Shown: positions 25,832 through 35,314 of the stretch, one piece after another
How positions within the stretch are numbered: position 1 is the first letter of the stretch
How the letters are laid out: every line of letters begins with the position of its first letter
Assembly (NCBI GenBank): GCA_027485645.1
Contig: JAIXQR010000003.1
Span: 496,001-560,000 of the forward strand
Direction: 5' to 3'
DNA length: 64,000 bases
From: a bacterium
GTDB taxonomy: Bacteria; Armatimonadota; Fimbriimonadia; Fimbriimonadales; Fimbriimonadaceae
Notes under the pieces: generated by a model
The model's database searches: none
Seen by the model: the letters and a program-made list of their open reading frames with translations, nothing else
Told to the model about the DNA's origin: nothing
Made by a program: the position numbers and the translations under genes

Positions 25832-27796
25832 ATGTCGCAACCGATCGAAAACCTCCTTCACGAAAACCGGAATTTTCCTCCCTCTGCGGAATTTGTCGCG
25901 CAGGCAAATGCTTCAGATCCGGCCATCTACGCCAAGGCAAACGCAGATTACGAAGCCTGGTGGGCCGAGTGGGCCAAGGAACTTCATTGGTTTGCGCCGT
26001 TTGAAACGGTTTGTGAGTTCGAAGCGCCAAACGCGAAGTGGTTTTTGGGCGGAAAGCTGAACGCGGCTTACAACTGCATCGATCGGCACGCGGAGGTGAA
26101 CGTGGACAAGGTCGCCATCATTTGGGAAGGCGAACCCGGCGACGTCCGGCACATCACGTACGGCGAGCTGAAAGATGAAGTCAGCCGCTTGGCGAACGCG
26201 CTTAAGCAGCTGGGAGTTCAAAAGGGGGACCGCGTTTGCATCTACTTACCGATGGTTCCTGAGCTTCCGATGGCGATGTTGGCCTGCGCCCGAATCGGGG
26301 CTGCCCACACGGTTGTGTTTGGCGGATTTAGCGCGGACTCTTTGCAGGAGCGAACCAACGATGCGGAAGCGAAAGCGATCATCACCGCGGATGGTGGCTG
26401 GCGTCGTGGAAAGGTGGTGCCGCTGCTCCAAATCACCGAAGAGGCCATAGCGAAAGGTTGCCCGACGGTCGAGAGCGTCATTGTTTTGAATCGAGCCGGA
26501 GACCATCCGATTCCTTCCGACGCTCTCTATCACGCCTGGAGCGAGCTGGTGGCTTCGCAGTCCACGGAGTGCGCCTGCGAACCGATGGACAGCGAAGACA
26601 TGCTGTTCATTCTCTACACGAGCGGGTCAACCGGAAAGCCAAAGGGCATCGTTCACACGACCGGCGGCTACCTCACGCAAACCTACGCCACGACAAAGCT
26701 GACTTTCGACCTGAAGCCAGATGACATTTTCTTCTGCACGGCGGACTGCGGCTGGGTCACCGGACACAGTTACATAACGTATGGACCGCTTGCCAATGGC
26801 GGCACGGTTTTGATGTACGAAGGCGCTCCGGACACGCCGAACAAGGATCGATTCTGGCGGCTCATCGAGCGGCACAAGGCCACGATTTTGTACACCGCAC
26901 CGACCGCGATTCGCACCTTCATGAAGTGGGGAGAGCAGTTCCCGGCGGATTGCGATCTCAGCTCGCTTCGGCTTCTCGGTAGCGTTGGCGAGCCCATCAA
27001 CCCGGAAGCGTGGGTTTGGTACCACGAGCACATCGGACACGGTAACTGCCCGATCGTGGACACCTGGTGGCAAACCGAGACCGGCGCGCACATGGTCACG
27101 CCGTTGCCGGGAATCACGGCGAACAAGCCTGGTTCTGCCACTCACCCGTTCCCGGGGATTGCGATTTCCATCTTGGACGAGCAAGGCGAAGGCCCGGTCG
27201 TCACCGGCCCAGGATCGGAAACGACCGCATCCGGGTTTTTGGTGATCGATCGACCTTGGCCGAGCATGACCCGCGGAATCTACAACGACCCGGATCGGTT
27301 CCAGGCCACCTACTGGAGCAAGTTCCCCGGCAAGTACTTTGCGGGAGATGGAGTGGCAGTTGATGACGATGGCTTTCTTTGGCTTCTAGGACGCGTTGAC
27401 GACATCATGCTGGTCGCCGGGCACAACATCAGCACGATGGAGGTTGAGAGCGCGCTGGTGGACCACCACGCGGTCGCCGAGGCGGCGGTTATCGGCCGCA
27501 CCCACGACCTGAAGGGCCAAGCGATTGCGGCATTTGTAATTCTCAAATCCGAAGTAACAGAGACCCCCGCGCTCATCGAAGAGATTCGACGCCATGTTGC
27601 CGAAAAGATCGGACCGATTGCTCGCCCCGATGACATGTACCTCTGCGGTGAGCTCCCGAAGACCCGAAGCGGAAAGATCATGCGGCGATTGCTGCGGGAT
27701 ATTGCTGAGGGCCGAGCGCTTGGCGATACGACAACCCTCGCCGATCCATCGGTTGTGGCTACCTTGAAGCTGCAGTACGAGGAAAAAGAGGGTTGA
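25832..27796 (+). CDS. acsA: Acetyl-CoA synthetase
   Basis: This 654-aa enzyme activates acetate to acetyl-CoA through acetyl-AMP. It has the AMP-binding loop YTSGSTGKPKGIVHTTGGY, the PTAIRTF region, VDTWWQTETGAH, YFAGDGVAVDDDGF, LGRVDDIM and the C-terminal PKTRSGKIMRR whose Lys is the regulatory acetylation site in this family. The length is typical. Its stop overlaps argB by one base (TGATG). No acuABC-type acetylation genes are nearby. Confidence 0.96.
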   Translation: MSQPIENLLHENRNFPPSAEFVAQANASDPAIYAKANADYEAWWAEWAKELHWFAPFETVCEFEAPNAKWFLGGKLNAAYNCIDRHAEVNVDKVAIIWEGEPGDVRHITYGELKDEVSRLANALKQLGVQKGDRVCIYLPMVPELPMAMLACARIGAAHTVVFGGFSADSLQERTNDAEAKAIITADGGWRRGKVVPLLQITEEAIAKGCPTVESVIVLNRAGDHPIPSDALYHAWSELVASQSTECACEPMDSEDMLFILYTSGSTGKPKGIVHTTGGYLTQTYATTKLTFDLKPDDIFFCTADCGWVTGHSYITYGPLANGGTVLMYEGAPDTPNKDRFWRLIERHKATILYTAPTAIRTFMKWGEQFPADCDLSSLRLLGSVGEPINPEAWVWYHEHIGHGNCPIVDTWWQTETGAHMVTPLPGITANKPGSATHPFPGIAISILDEQGEGPVVTGPGSETTASGFLVIDRPWPSMTRGIYNDPDRFQATYWSKFPGKYFAGDGVAVDDDGFLWLLGRVDDIMLVAGHNISTMEVESALVDHHAVAEAAVIGRTHDLKGQAIAAFVILKSEVTETPALIEEIRRHVAEKIGPIARPDDMYLCGELPKTRSGKIMRRLLRDIAEGRALGDTTTLADPSVVATLKLQYEEKEG

Positions 27797-28641
27797 TGTC
27801 CCCAACTGATGTTGCGCAGGTTCTGAACCAAGCACTGCCTTACATCCAGAAGTTTCGCGGGCAAACCTTCGTCGTTAAATACGGCGGAAGCGCAATGCGC
27901 GAACCGGATCGAATGGCCAACGTCGTTCGAAACGTGCTCCTTCTTCACGTTGTCGGCATCCGGATTGTCTTGGTGCACGGCGGCGGGCCAGAGATCGACT
28001 CTTTGGTCGGTCGGCTTGGGCTTGAAAAGCGAACTTTGGACGGCTTGCGCGTAACGGACGACGCCACGATGGAGGCCGTCGAGATGGCGCTTCTGCGGGC
28101 CAATCAGGGGCTCGTAGCGGAGATTCTCCGCCAAGGCGGAAGCGCAGTCGGACTCTCCGGTCGCGATGGTGGCTTGATGCGTGGCGAGCCGATCAGCGAG
28201 GCGCTGGGCAGAGCGGGTCGAGTGACCTCGATCAACACCGCTCCGCTGACCTACGCCCAGGATTCCGGCGTGATTCCGGTCGTTTGCACGATTGCCGGCG
28301 ACTCAGAGTTTCAGCCGCTGAACATCAATGCCGACATGGCGGCCGCGGCGGTGGCAAAGGCGATGTCCGCACGCAAGCTGATTTTGATGACGGACACCAA
28401 CGGGGTTTTGTCGAATGCGGAAGACGGCCAGTCCACGATTTCTGAACTCTCATGTGCCGACGCCGAAACCCTGATTTCGAACGGGAAGGCTACTCGCGGC
28501 ATGATTCCAAAGTTGGAATCAGCGGTTGACGCTCTGCGGGGTGGCGTCAACGCGGTTCACCTCATCAACGGTTCGTCACCGCACTCGTTGTTGATCGAGA
28601 TCTTTACCGACTCTGGTATCGGCACGATGATGCGACCATAA
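27796..28641 (+). CDS. argB: Acetylglutamate kinase
   Basis: This 281-aa amino acid kinase phosphorylates N-acetylglutamate in arginine synthesis. It shows VVKYGGSAMRE, VLVHGGGPEID (substrate site), GLSGRDGGLM, INADMAAAAVAKAMSARKLILMTDTNGVL and MIPKLESAVDALRGGVNAVHLING. The start ATG overlaps the acsA stop. Other arg genes are not in the window, so this is an isolated arg gene coupled to acsA. Confidence 0.95.
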   Translation: MSPTDVAQVLNQALPYIQKFRGQTFVVKYGGSAMREPDRMANVVRNVLLLHVVGIRIVLVHGGGPEIDSLVGRLGLEKRTLDGLRVTDDATMEAVEMALLRANQGLVAEILRQGGSAVGLSGRDGGLMRGEPISEALGRAGRVTSINTAPLTYAQDSGVIPVVCTIAGDSEFQPLNINADMAAAAVAKAMSARKLILMTDTNGVLSNAEDGQSTISELSCADAETLISNGKATRGMIPKLESAVDALRGGVNAVHLINGSSPHSLLIEIFTDSGIGTMMRP

Positions 28642-29759
28642 TGAGCGCGATGGGGACAGAACCAGCAACCGTGACTCAGCCGGCCGCGCCAAAAAAGTCG
28701 AGCCGCAACGCGTCGATTGAGGGCTTGCGCGGATTTGCCGCACTGCTGGTTGTGATCTCACACGTCAACGGCATCGCGGTCGACCGTGGCTTCGCTCCGG
28801 GCTGGCAAAAGTGGGTGGATACGGTTCTGCTGAACCACCTCGGCACGTTCGGCGTTTGCGCGTTCTTCTGCATTTCTGGCTTCCTCATCCTGCAAAGCCT
28901 GTTGAAGAGCAAGAGCCTCGGCGAATTTGCGATCAATCGAGTCAAGCGCATTTATCCGCTGTTCATCGCCATGCAACTTGTGGCGTTTCCGATTGCGTTG
29001 GTGCTTGAAAGCGATTTGATGCCGTACCGAAAGCAGCCGACGGCGTTGATCGGGCATTTCTTCTCAAACTTGTTCTTCATTCCGGGCGTTTTCGAGGGGC
29101 CGCTGGCGCAGAAGAATGCCTGGACCTTGAGCTACGAAGCGGTGTTCTATGTCACCAGCGCGCTCATCTTCTTGGGACTCGGGTTGTCCAAGAATGGCGC
29201 GGTGCGGGTTATAGCGACGGTAGTTGGTATTGCCGCGGCGGTGGCGCTCCTGATCCTGCGTCCCTATTTCTGGTTTTTCGCGGTTGGAACGCTCACCTAC
29301 TGGATGTTTAGCATGGTGAAGACCGCGCCAAGCTGGCTCAAGATTGCCCCGCTGGGGCTCGTGGGGATGGTTGCTGCGTACCTACTTCTGCCGGCCGCAG
29401 GGCGAACCGGGTTTACGGTCAGCGATGCGCCGCTATGGGTCGCTTGTTTGCCGCTCTCGTTCATTTTCTTCGCAACCTTGGTTTACGAGGAAGGTTGGCT
29501 GTCTTCGTTCCTGCAGCAGGGCTGGCTCCAGCATCTCGGCGCGATCAGTTACAGCTTGTACTTGGTGCATCCCTTCGTGTTGCACCCGCTTCGAATGGTG
29601 ATCGGAAAGTTGCCGGCATCGATTGGGCCTTATGCATTCATCGTGCTGGGACTCGGGTTATCCATCTGGGTGGCGGGCCTGACCTTCAAATGGATCGAAG
29701 TTGAGCTCACCCGAAAACTCTTCCCTCGAAAGCCGGCGCCGCCGACTTCGACTACTTGA
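28641..29759 (+). CDS. Membrane acyltransferase, acyltransferase-3 family
   Basis: This 372-aa protein has about ten membrane helices of the OafA/YrhL type. Family signs are SIEGLRGFAALLVVISHV (catalytic His in R-x10-H), FCISGFLIL and RVKRIYPLF, then WTLSYEAVFYV and ISYSLYLVHPF. Such proteins O-acylate cell-surface polysaccharides. Its ATG overlaps the argB stop by one base. The acceptor is unknown. The 3' end overlaps the convergent metallophosphatase by 8 nt. Confidence 0.88.
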   Translation: MSAMGTEPATVTQPAAPKKSSRNASIEGLRGFAALLVVISHVNGIAVDRGFAPGWQKWVDTVLLNHLGTFGVCAFFCISGFLILQSLLKSKSLGEFAINRVKRIYPLFIAMQLVAFPIALVLESDLMPYRKQPTALIGHFFSNLFFIPGVFEGPLAQKNAWTLSYEAVFYVTSALIFLGLGLSKNGAVRVIATVVGIAAAVALLILRPYFWFFAVGTLTYWMFSMVKTAPSWLKIAPLGLVGMVAAYLLLPAAGRTGFTVSDAPLWVACLPLSFIFFATLVYEEGWLSSFLQQGWLQHLGAISYSLYLVHPFVLHPLRMVIGKLPASIGPYAFIVLGLGLSIWVAGLTFKWIEVELTRKLFPRKPAPPTSTT

Positions 29760-30459
29760 GCGGCACAAGGCCACCGGTTAGGATGCCGTCGTTCCACTCG
29801 TAGACGCCGGCAAACTTTGCGTGGGAGCCGCCTTGGCACACGAACGTTGAACCAACCTGGACCGGTGCTTGCACGACGGTGTGTGAATGACCGCCGAGAA
29901 TCACGTCGAGCCGAGGGCATTTTGCGGCGAGTTCCAGATCTTGCCGGTGCCCGATGTGCGTGAGCGCCACGAGGAGATCGACCTGGGGACGTAGTTCTTC
30001 GGCAAGCTCAAGAATGGTCTCCGTTGGCGGTTCCCAGGTTAGGGTTACGGCCGACTGGGAGGACATTTTGGGCGTGACCATCGCGATCATCGCCGAGACC
30101 ACGCCGATACGATAGCCTTCACGGTCCAACACGAGGGAGCGCGGGAGCAGGTAGTCGGCGCCCTTTCGCCGCAGGTTGCCGCACAGGACAGGATGCTTTG
30201 CCCCGGACAGCTTCATTCTCACGGCGAACTCGTAGAGATGACACTCACGATTTCCGGTAACGCTGGCGTCGCAATGGAGGTCAGCGAGATGGTTCCAAAC
30301 GGGTTCGGGGCGGAAAACGAACGCCAGGTTCCCGGCCTTGATGCAGTCTCCCGAGTCGAAGTACAAGTCCGCGTCTTGCCGAAGCTGCATCATTTTGGCG
30401 AGCGGCTGACCCACGAGGGTGCCATGAAAATCGTTGGTGTGGAGAATTTTCAGCGGCAT
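29752..30459 (-). CDS. Calcineurin-like metallophosphatase, 5'-nucleotidase type
   Basis: This 235-aa protein is short for a 5'-nucleotidase and holds only the catalytic domain. Motifs are LHTNDFHG, FDSGDCIKAG, VTGNRECH (usual GNHE), ALTHIGHRQDLELA and LDVILGGHSHT. In the third motif GNHE reads GNRE, so His is replaced by Arg. The C-terminal substrate-binding domain of UshA-like enzymes is absent, and there is no signal peptide. It may act on a cytoplasmic phosphoester. Confidence 0.8.
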   Translation of the reverse strand: MPLKILHTNDFHGTLVGQPLAKMMQLRQDADLYFDSGDCIKAGNLAFVFRPEPVWNHLADLHCDASVTGNRECHLYEFAVRMKLSGAKHPVLCGNLRRKGADYLLPRSLVLDREGYRIGVVSAMIAMVTPKMSSQSAVTLTWEPPTETILELAEELRPQVDLLVALTHIGHRQDLELAAKCPRLDVILGGHSHTVVQAPVQVGSTFVCQGGSHAKFAGVYEWNDGILTGGLVPLK

Positions 30460-30568
30460 TTGTTAGCGTGTCCTGGTCAGGGGTTCGTTAATTTGGAAGC
30501 AAAATCGCGTAGAGTTAAGGGTAGCCGATCCGTTCTGCAGAGGATTTGGACGGTCGAAAGGGAAATTA

Positions 30569-30856
30569 ATGAAGAAATTTGCGTTCGTATCCGTTCTCGC
30601 GCTGGCCGCCGTCAGCGTTTCGTTTGGTCAGGCAAAGCCAGCACCAAAGGCCCCAACGTCGGTGAAGTGCGCGGTCATGACTGCGGAATCCGTCAACATC
30701 GCTAAGGCGACCAAGGAAAAGATGTTCGCGGACTATAAGGGACGCCGCTACTTCTTCTGCTGCGGCGGATGCCCAGGCGCTTTCAAGGCCGATCCAGCCA
30801 AGTTTGCGAAGGGACCAAGCATCCCAACTCCAAAGGCTCCTAAGAAGAAGGCCTGA
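30569..30856 (+). CDS. Secreted YHS/TRASH-like metal-binding protein
   Basis: This 95-aa exported protein (signal MKKFAFVSVLALAAVSVSFG) has KCAVMTAESVNI, then DYKGRRYFFCCGGCPGAFKADPAKFAK. This matches the YHS/TRASH pattern (CPVMG... Y-x-FCC-x-x-C-x-x-x-F-x-x-D-P-x-x-F) known from heavy-metal proteins. The C-terminus is Lys/Pro-rich (PKAPKKKA). GGGAAA 5 nt before ATG serves as SD. A perfect terminator follows directly. Confidence 0.78.
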   Translation: MKKFAFVSVLALAAVSVSFGQAKPAPKAPTSVKCAVMTAESVNIAKATKEKMFADYKGRRYFFCCGGCPGAFKADPAKFAKGPSIPTPKAPKKKA

Positions 30857-30864
30857 GAAGAAAT

Positions 30865-30903
30865 AAAAAAGCCCGCCCGAACAATGTTCGGGCGGGCTTT
30901 TTT
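30865..30903. terminator. Bidirectional rho-independent terminator
   Basis: GCCCGCCCGAACA (30871-30883) pairs perfectly with TGTTCGGGCGGGC (30885-30897), with A tracts before and T tracts after. It serves the YHS gene on the plus strand and secG on the minus strand, which end on either side. It is the strongest terminator in the window. Confidence 0.95.
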
Positions 30904-30912
30904 ATTTTGTGA

Positions 30913-31155
30913 TTACTTCTTGGGAAGGAATCGGCTCGTGAAGTCGATGGCCAACATTAGGACCATGAAGGTTGCGCCGAGGTACAGGGTCCAGTTTGAG
31001 ACCTGGTCGTCAAAGCTGGCTTTGCCTTTATAGCTGGTGCGGATACTGCCACCGCCAGACATTGCGTCTCCCTTGCCGGTCAAGATGACGAGCACGCTAA
31101 AAACGAGGGCGACAAGGATGCCCAGCCAGAGTAAAACTTGGTACGTAACCGACAC
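30913..31155 (-). CDS. secG: Preprotein translocase subunit SecG
   Basis: This 80-aa SecG has two membrane helices (VLLWLGILVALVFSVLVIL and TLYLGATFMVLMLAIDFTS) separated by a short Gly/Ser loop with GKGDAMSGGGS, the family signature. It joins SecYE in export. GTG 31155 gives the usual length; an in-frame start at 31206 adds 17 residues overlapping the CBS-DUF1385 gene. It lies 16 nt after that gene's stop, so they may share a transcript. Confidence 0.85.
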   Translation of the reverse strand: MSVTYQVLLWLGILVALVFSVLVILTGKGDAMSGGGSIRTSYKGKASFDDQVSNWTLYLGATFMVLMLAIDFTSRFLPKK

Positions 31156-31171
31156 GAGGTCTAAAGGATAC

Positions 31172-32272
31172 CTACAGTCGAACGTCGATCTTGAAGATGT
31201 AGGCAATTCCGGTGAGGATTCCGGCCCCCAACAAGCTTCCAGAAATCACCTGGAGGATGCCCATGTTCCATAGCCGCATGATTGGCGGAGCCTGTAATCT
31301 CCGAACCATGGAGTAGTTTTTCAACAGGTCGTTGGCGCTGTTGATGGCTTTTACGATCTGCGCGTCGCTGGGCGGACGGGTCGTGATGAACTTCTGCATG
31401 AAGCTGCCGACGGTCTTCCAAAGGAGCAATGTTGCGATGACGGCCGCCAGTAAACGGACTTCAGAACTCGGTACCCACGGGGTGCGAAAAATCGAAAGGA
31501 ACAGCATCATTCCTGCGGCAAGGTTGGTTCCGCACCGGGGATGAACGCGTGGCATGCGCTTGACGACATCGACCGAAAGGGTTTCTCCACGTTCCAGCGT
31601 GTGAACCACTTGGTGTTCGGCACCATGAATCCCAGCAAGCGGCGATAGGCGCAGGCCAGCCAGAAACAGGGCCAGCGCCAGAAACTCGGCGGCTGGATTC
31701 TGCATCCAGACTGGAATGACTTTCACGAGCCAATCTTCGGTGATCCATGCCCCCAGGTAGTTCCCGGTGGCGAGGAGGGCAAACATGGAAAATCCGGTGG
31801 CGACTAGGGCCCATTTGTTTGGACCGCCGCTCGCCGTGCCGGTGGTTAGATAGACACCGAATGGCGTCGCCATTCCGCCGACGAGGGGCAACACCGGGCG
31901 CGGAAGCGGCCGGGGATAGAGGTCCGCGTAGGACATCGCGCCAAGCAGTGCATTTGTGTCGTCGACAACCCAGAGCCGCTCAACGTTCTCGGTTTCCATG
32001 AGCCGTAGGGCATCGGCGGCGCTTTGGTAGGCACGAATTGTGACGGCGGGAGATGGGACCGTGGGACCGGTGAGATCGAGCCCATCGGCAAGCGCGTTCC
32101 CCAAGGCTTTTGCGGTCACAAGGCCAACAAGGGTTTCTCCGTCCGTCACGGGCACCGCGCCATCGAGCGCGTCGCGCATGAGGGTTGCCGCGCGTTCCCA
32201 TGAATCTTCTGGTTGCAGGGTTCTTACCGGCCGTGCAAACAGACTCACGGGAACATCAAGACGGATACTCAC
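31172..32272 (-). CDS. CBS-domain fused to DUF1385 membrane protein
   Basis: This 366-aa protein has two CBS motifs at its N-terminus (residues 8-125: FARPVRTLQPEDSWERAATLM, GAVPVTDGETLVGLVTAKAL and AYQSAADALRLMETENVERLWVVDD), which usually bind adenosyl nucleotides. The remainder is DUF1385: LVGGMATPFGVYL, GIHGAEHQVVHTLERGETLS (DUF1385 GAEHK-like) and RVHPRCGTNL, with several membrane helices. GTG 32272 is preferred because a TTG at 32350 would leave 4 nt to pfkA. It may link nucleotide state to a membrane function near secG. Confidence 0.85.
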   Translation of the reverse strand: MSIRLDVPVSLFARPVRTLQPEDSWERAATLMRDALDGAVPVTDGETLVGLVTAKALGNALADGLDLTGPTVPSPAVTIRAYQSAADALRLMETENVERLWVVDDTNALLGAMSYADLYPRPLPRPVLPLVGGMATPFGVYLTTGTASGGPNKWALVATGFSMFALLATGNYLGAWITEDWLVKVIPVWMQNPAAEFLALALFLAGLRLSPLAGIHGAEHQVVHTLERGETLSVDVVKRMPRVHPRCGTNLAAGMMLFLSIFRTPWVPSSEVRLLAAVIATLLLWKTVGSFMQKFITTRPPSDAQIVKAINSANDLLKNYSMVRRLQAPPIMRLWNMGILQVISGSLLGAGILTGIAYIFKIDVRL

Positions 32273-32354
32273 AATCTGCAAGGTTACGCCATGGCGGCCG
32301 GTCGCCGTCGAGATGGTCGCCTGAAGGCGTAACGAGACATACTCTCCCAAGACG

Positions 32355-33317
32355 ATGAAGCGAATTGCCGTGATTACCAGCGGTGGCGACGCGCCAGGGA
32401 TGAATGCCGCTCTTCGGGCGGTGGTGCGGGCGGCAATTGGCCGTGGCTCCGAGGTTGTGGGCTTTGGCCACGGCTACGAAGGCATTATCAACAACGAAGC
32501 GGTGGAAATGAATTCACAGGCGGTCGGCGGCATCATCGACCGCGGTGGCACGATCCTGCGAACCGCGCGAAGCTCGACGTTTAGAACCATCGAGGGTCGC
32601 CAGAAAGCCCTGGAAGTTTTGAATGCGAATGGAGCGGAAGGGTTGGTCGTCATCGGTGGCGACGGCTCGTTGACCGGTGCGCTTAAGCTTCACGAAGAAT
32701 TCCAGTTCCCAGTCATGGGTGTTCCAGGCTCGATTGATAACGACATCGCCGGAACAGACTTTTCGATTGGCTTTGACACTGCGGTCAATACGGCGGTTCA
32801 GGCGATTGACCGCGTGCGAGACACGGCGTACTCTCACGAGCGCGTTTTTGTGATTGAAGTCATGGGCCGGCGGAACGGCTTCATTGCGCTTGAGGCGGGC
32901 CTGAGCGGTGGCGCGGAGGCGGTTCTCATTCCTGAAGTGCCTTATTCGCTACTGGACATTTGCCGTTACCTCCGCTCGGCCGCTTCGAAAGGAAAGCGAA
33001 GCTCGATTCTCGTGGTCGCCGAAGGCGCGGCAAAGGCCAGCGAAGTAAGCGACTTCATCGGCAAGAACACCGGATTTGAGACTCGGCATGTTGTACTGGG
33101 ACACATGCAACGCGGCGGATCGCCAACGGCCTTTGACCGCGTTCTTGCCCTGCGACTTGGAGCGATGGCAACGAACCGCTTGCTTTCTGGCTTCCGAGGC
33201 GAGATGGTTGGCGTTGATGGCCGAAACCTTGTGTCACATCCGCTTTCTTACGTCTTGAGCACGGATCGGCAGATTGACCCGGAGAGACTGCTGTTGACCG
33301 AAGTCATGGCTCAGTGA
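32355..33317 (+). CDS. pfkA: 6-phosphofructokinase
   Basis: This 320-aa ATP-dependent PFK phosphorylates fructose 6-phosphate. It has ITSGGDAPGMNAALR, GGDGS (ATP-type Gly after GGD), PGSIDNDIAGTD with catalytic Asp, MGRRNGFIALEAGL and GHMQRGGSPTAFDR. The length is typical of bacterial PfkA. TACTCT lies 9 nt before ATG without SD. It is divergent from CBS-DUF1385, whose nucleotide-binding domain may sense the same energy state. Confidence 0.96.
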   Translation: MKRIAVITSGGDAPGMNAALRAVVRAAIGRGSEVVGFGHGYEGIINNEAVEMNSQAVGGIIDRGGTILRTARSSTFRTIEGRQKALEVLNANGAEGLVVIGGDGSLTGALKLHEEFQFPVMGVPGSIDNDIAGTDFSIGFDTAVNTAVQAIDRVRDTAYSHERVFVIEVMGRRNGFIALEAGLSGGAEAVLIPEVPYSLLDICRYLRSAASKGKRSSILVVAEGAAKASEVSDFIGKNTGFETRHVVLGHMQRGGSPTAFDRVLALRLGAMATNRLLSGFRGEMVGVDGRNLVSHPLSYVLSTDRQIDPERLLLTEVMAQ

Positions 33318-34583
33318 TCAGAGCTTTGTGATGTTCGAACTTGTGACCGCCGAAGCTTGAGGCGGTGTGTCGGAGTACGTCATTCGGTAGGACGCGGTGC
33401 TTCCGTACATTCCGGAAATGCCGTCTTTGGACCAAGGGGCCAGGTATCCCGTGGCGACGCGCTCGTTGAGCCTTGGGACGATGTAGAAGAAGTAAGGGTG
33501 ATAGCCCTCTTTGTCGACACCATCGGAGAAGGTTGGGTCTTGCGGCAGCCAACCGGTACCTGGAACGAAAATCTCGACCCAGGCGTGGTTCTGAGGACGG
33601 CTGTTTCGCAGGTCGACGCCAAGCACGACGCGGGATGGAATCCCGATTGAGCTGATGGCGCGCGCGTAGAGGCTGCTGAAGCCAAAGCAAGTTGCTTTCT
33701 TGGCTTTGCAGACTTCCACAAACGTTGGCGGTTCAGGAATTTGGTAGGAGAAGTCTTTGACGAGGCCGCGGAACAGCGTCTGGGCGGCTTTCATCGGCGT
33801 CATCGACTGCCGGAAGTTTGCGGGTAGGTGCCGATCCACAAACTCTTTGGTGACGGCAATGTCGGCCGCTTCTCCGGGGACGACGTTGTACTGTTTAGCT
33901 TCTGGCGGGAGCGCGGAGTAGTTGGTCCAAGCGACGGCTTCAAGCTTCTTCGGGTTCAGCCGGATGTTGTAAGCCACGACGATTTGGTTGCGGACAACGT
34001 CGTACTCTCCCGGACCGGCGCTGTCTTTCACGAGTCCGTCCGAATCCTTCGTGCTTGGCACCTCTGGCTCTTGGTGCGAAAATCGGTCTTGAATCGGCAT
34101 AGCGATTTCCAACCGCTTCGCGACGCCCTGCCGAATGGTGACTTTGAACTTGTTTTCGAGGCGGTATTTGATCGGATCGATCCGCTCAAACTTGTCGGGC
34201 AGTAAAGCTTCAATGACGCCGGTGTTTGGTTTGCCACTCTCAACCGGCGCGCCGACGGGAACCGCTCTCACGGCGTATTCAAGCCCGTAGTCGACATTTG
34301 TTCCGGGCGACCACATGACAGTCCAGATTTTTCCGGGTGTTGCTACAAACGATGGACTCTGCTGGATTCTCGTGGCTCCGGCAACTTGGTAGACAATCTG
34401 AAACGGTTCACCAGAACCACCATTGCAACGGACGGTTGTCTGGAGGAAGAACGGACCCTCGCCGAAGCCGAACTTCTTCTCTTCGCCGGTGGACGTGGTT
34501 ACCTTAACTTGAGTCACGACAAGATCAGCCGCGATTTTCGGCGGCTTTGTGAGATGGAGCAATCCTAATAACGATAGGCTCAT
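33318..34583 (-). CDS. Transglutaminase-like secreted protein
   Basis: This 421-aa protein begins with a hydrophobic stretch (MSLSLLGLLHLTKPP) that may be a weak signal. The C-terminal half is a transglutaminase-like domain: Cys299 in KKATCFGFSSLYARAISSIGIPSR, His in NHAWVEIFVPGTGWLPQDPTFS and the following Asp, the complete Cys-His-Asp triad. The N-terminal half is beta-rich with an Ig-like segment. Such proteins are usually proteases or deamidases. It abuts pfkA stop-to-stop. Confidence 0.84.
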   Translation of the reverse strand: MSLSLLGLLHLTKPPKIAADLVVTQVKVTTSTGEEKKFGFGEGPFFLQTTVRCNGGSGEPFQIVYQVAGATRIQQSPSFVATPGKIWTVMWSPGTNVDYGLEYAVRAVPVGAPVESGKPNTGVIEALLPDKFERIDPIKYRLENKFKVTIRQGVAKRLEIAMPIQDRFSHQEPEVPSTKDSDGLVKDSAGPGEYDVVRNQIVVAYNIRLNPKKLEAVAWTNYSALPPEAKQYNVVPGEAADIAVTKEFVDRHLPANFRQSMTPMKAAQTLFRGLVKDFSYQIPEPPTFVEVCKAKKATCFGFSSLYARAISSIGIPSRVVLGVDLRNSRPQNHAWVEIFVPGTGWLPQDPTFSDGVDKEGYHPYFFYIVPRLNERVATGYLAPWSKDGISGMYGSTASYRMTYSDTPPQASAVTSSNITKL

Positions 34584-34621
34584 CTTGTCTGCAAACTATT
34601 TTGACAAAAAGTTACGTTCAA

Positions 34622-35314
34622 TCAATTTTCCGCTTGAAGTTTGAGGATTTCATCCTTCGCCCGCTTTGCGTAATCCGTGTCCGGATTCAACTGTATCAGC
34701 TTTTTGAACGTTTCAACGGCTTTTTTCGTGTCCCCCAAATTCTTGTAGGCAATTCCAAGCTCTCCGTAAGCTTCGCCTCGAACATGGGTTGAGACTTTTG
34801 GCATACGGGTTGGCCCGATGAACTTAATGAAAGTGTTGCAGTCGTCCCGAAGGGTCTCCCAAACGCGGCGAGGCAGTTTGTCGGCTGGCCAGTATTGGCC
34901 CTGGATGTACAGCGTGGCGGCGCGCATCATATAGATGTTGGGGTCCTTGGGCTTCAGCTTGACGGCTGAGTCCAGCGTCTTTCTCGAGGTCTCCAAGAGG
35001 GCCTCCGCTTCGGCTTGTTTGCCTTGAACGCGCAAGAGTCCAGCCTTTACGGTTTGCCCATTGCCTAGCCAAACGAGGGCACGGGCGTCGTTCGGGTTCT
35101 TTTCCAGCATGCCCTTGATCTCGGCGTACGCGGTTTCGAAGGTTTTGAAATCACCGCGAAAGACGGCAAAAAACTTGCGTCGGTAGGTGACGATGAACGG
35201 ATCTTCTTGGTAGGTTCTTGGCACCGACTGGTTGTCTGCCGGCTTCGGATAAACGAACTGTGCGTGCGCTTGGGGGAGAAACAGCAGGACTGAGGCAAAA
35301 GCGAAGGCGCGCAT
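34622..35314 (-). CDS. Secreted TPR protein
   Basis: This 230-aa protein has a signal peptide (MRAFAFASVLLFLPQAHA, cleavage before QFVYPK) and TPR-like helices: YAEIKGMLEKNPNDARALVWLG, KTLDSAVKLKPKDPNIYMMRA and GEAYGELGIAYKNLGDTKKAVE. Export suggests a periplasmic scaffold role. I chose ATG 35314 over 35347 for its signal peptide. It lies directly upstream of the transglutaminase, 38 nt apart, and may be co-transcribed. Confidence 0.78.
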   Translation of the reverse strand: MRAFAFASVLLFLPQAHAQFVYPKPADNQSVPRTYQEDPFIVTYRRKFFAVFRGDFKTFETAYAEIKGMLEKNPNDARALVWLGNGQTVKAGLLRVQGKQAEAEALLETSRKTLDSAVKLKPKDPNIYMMRAATLYIQGQYWPADKLPRRVWETLRDDCNTFIKFIGPTRMPKVSTHVRGEAYGELGIAYKNLGDTKKAVETFKKLIQLNPDTDYAKRAKDEILKLQAEN

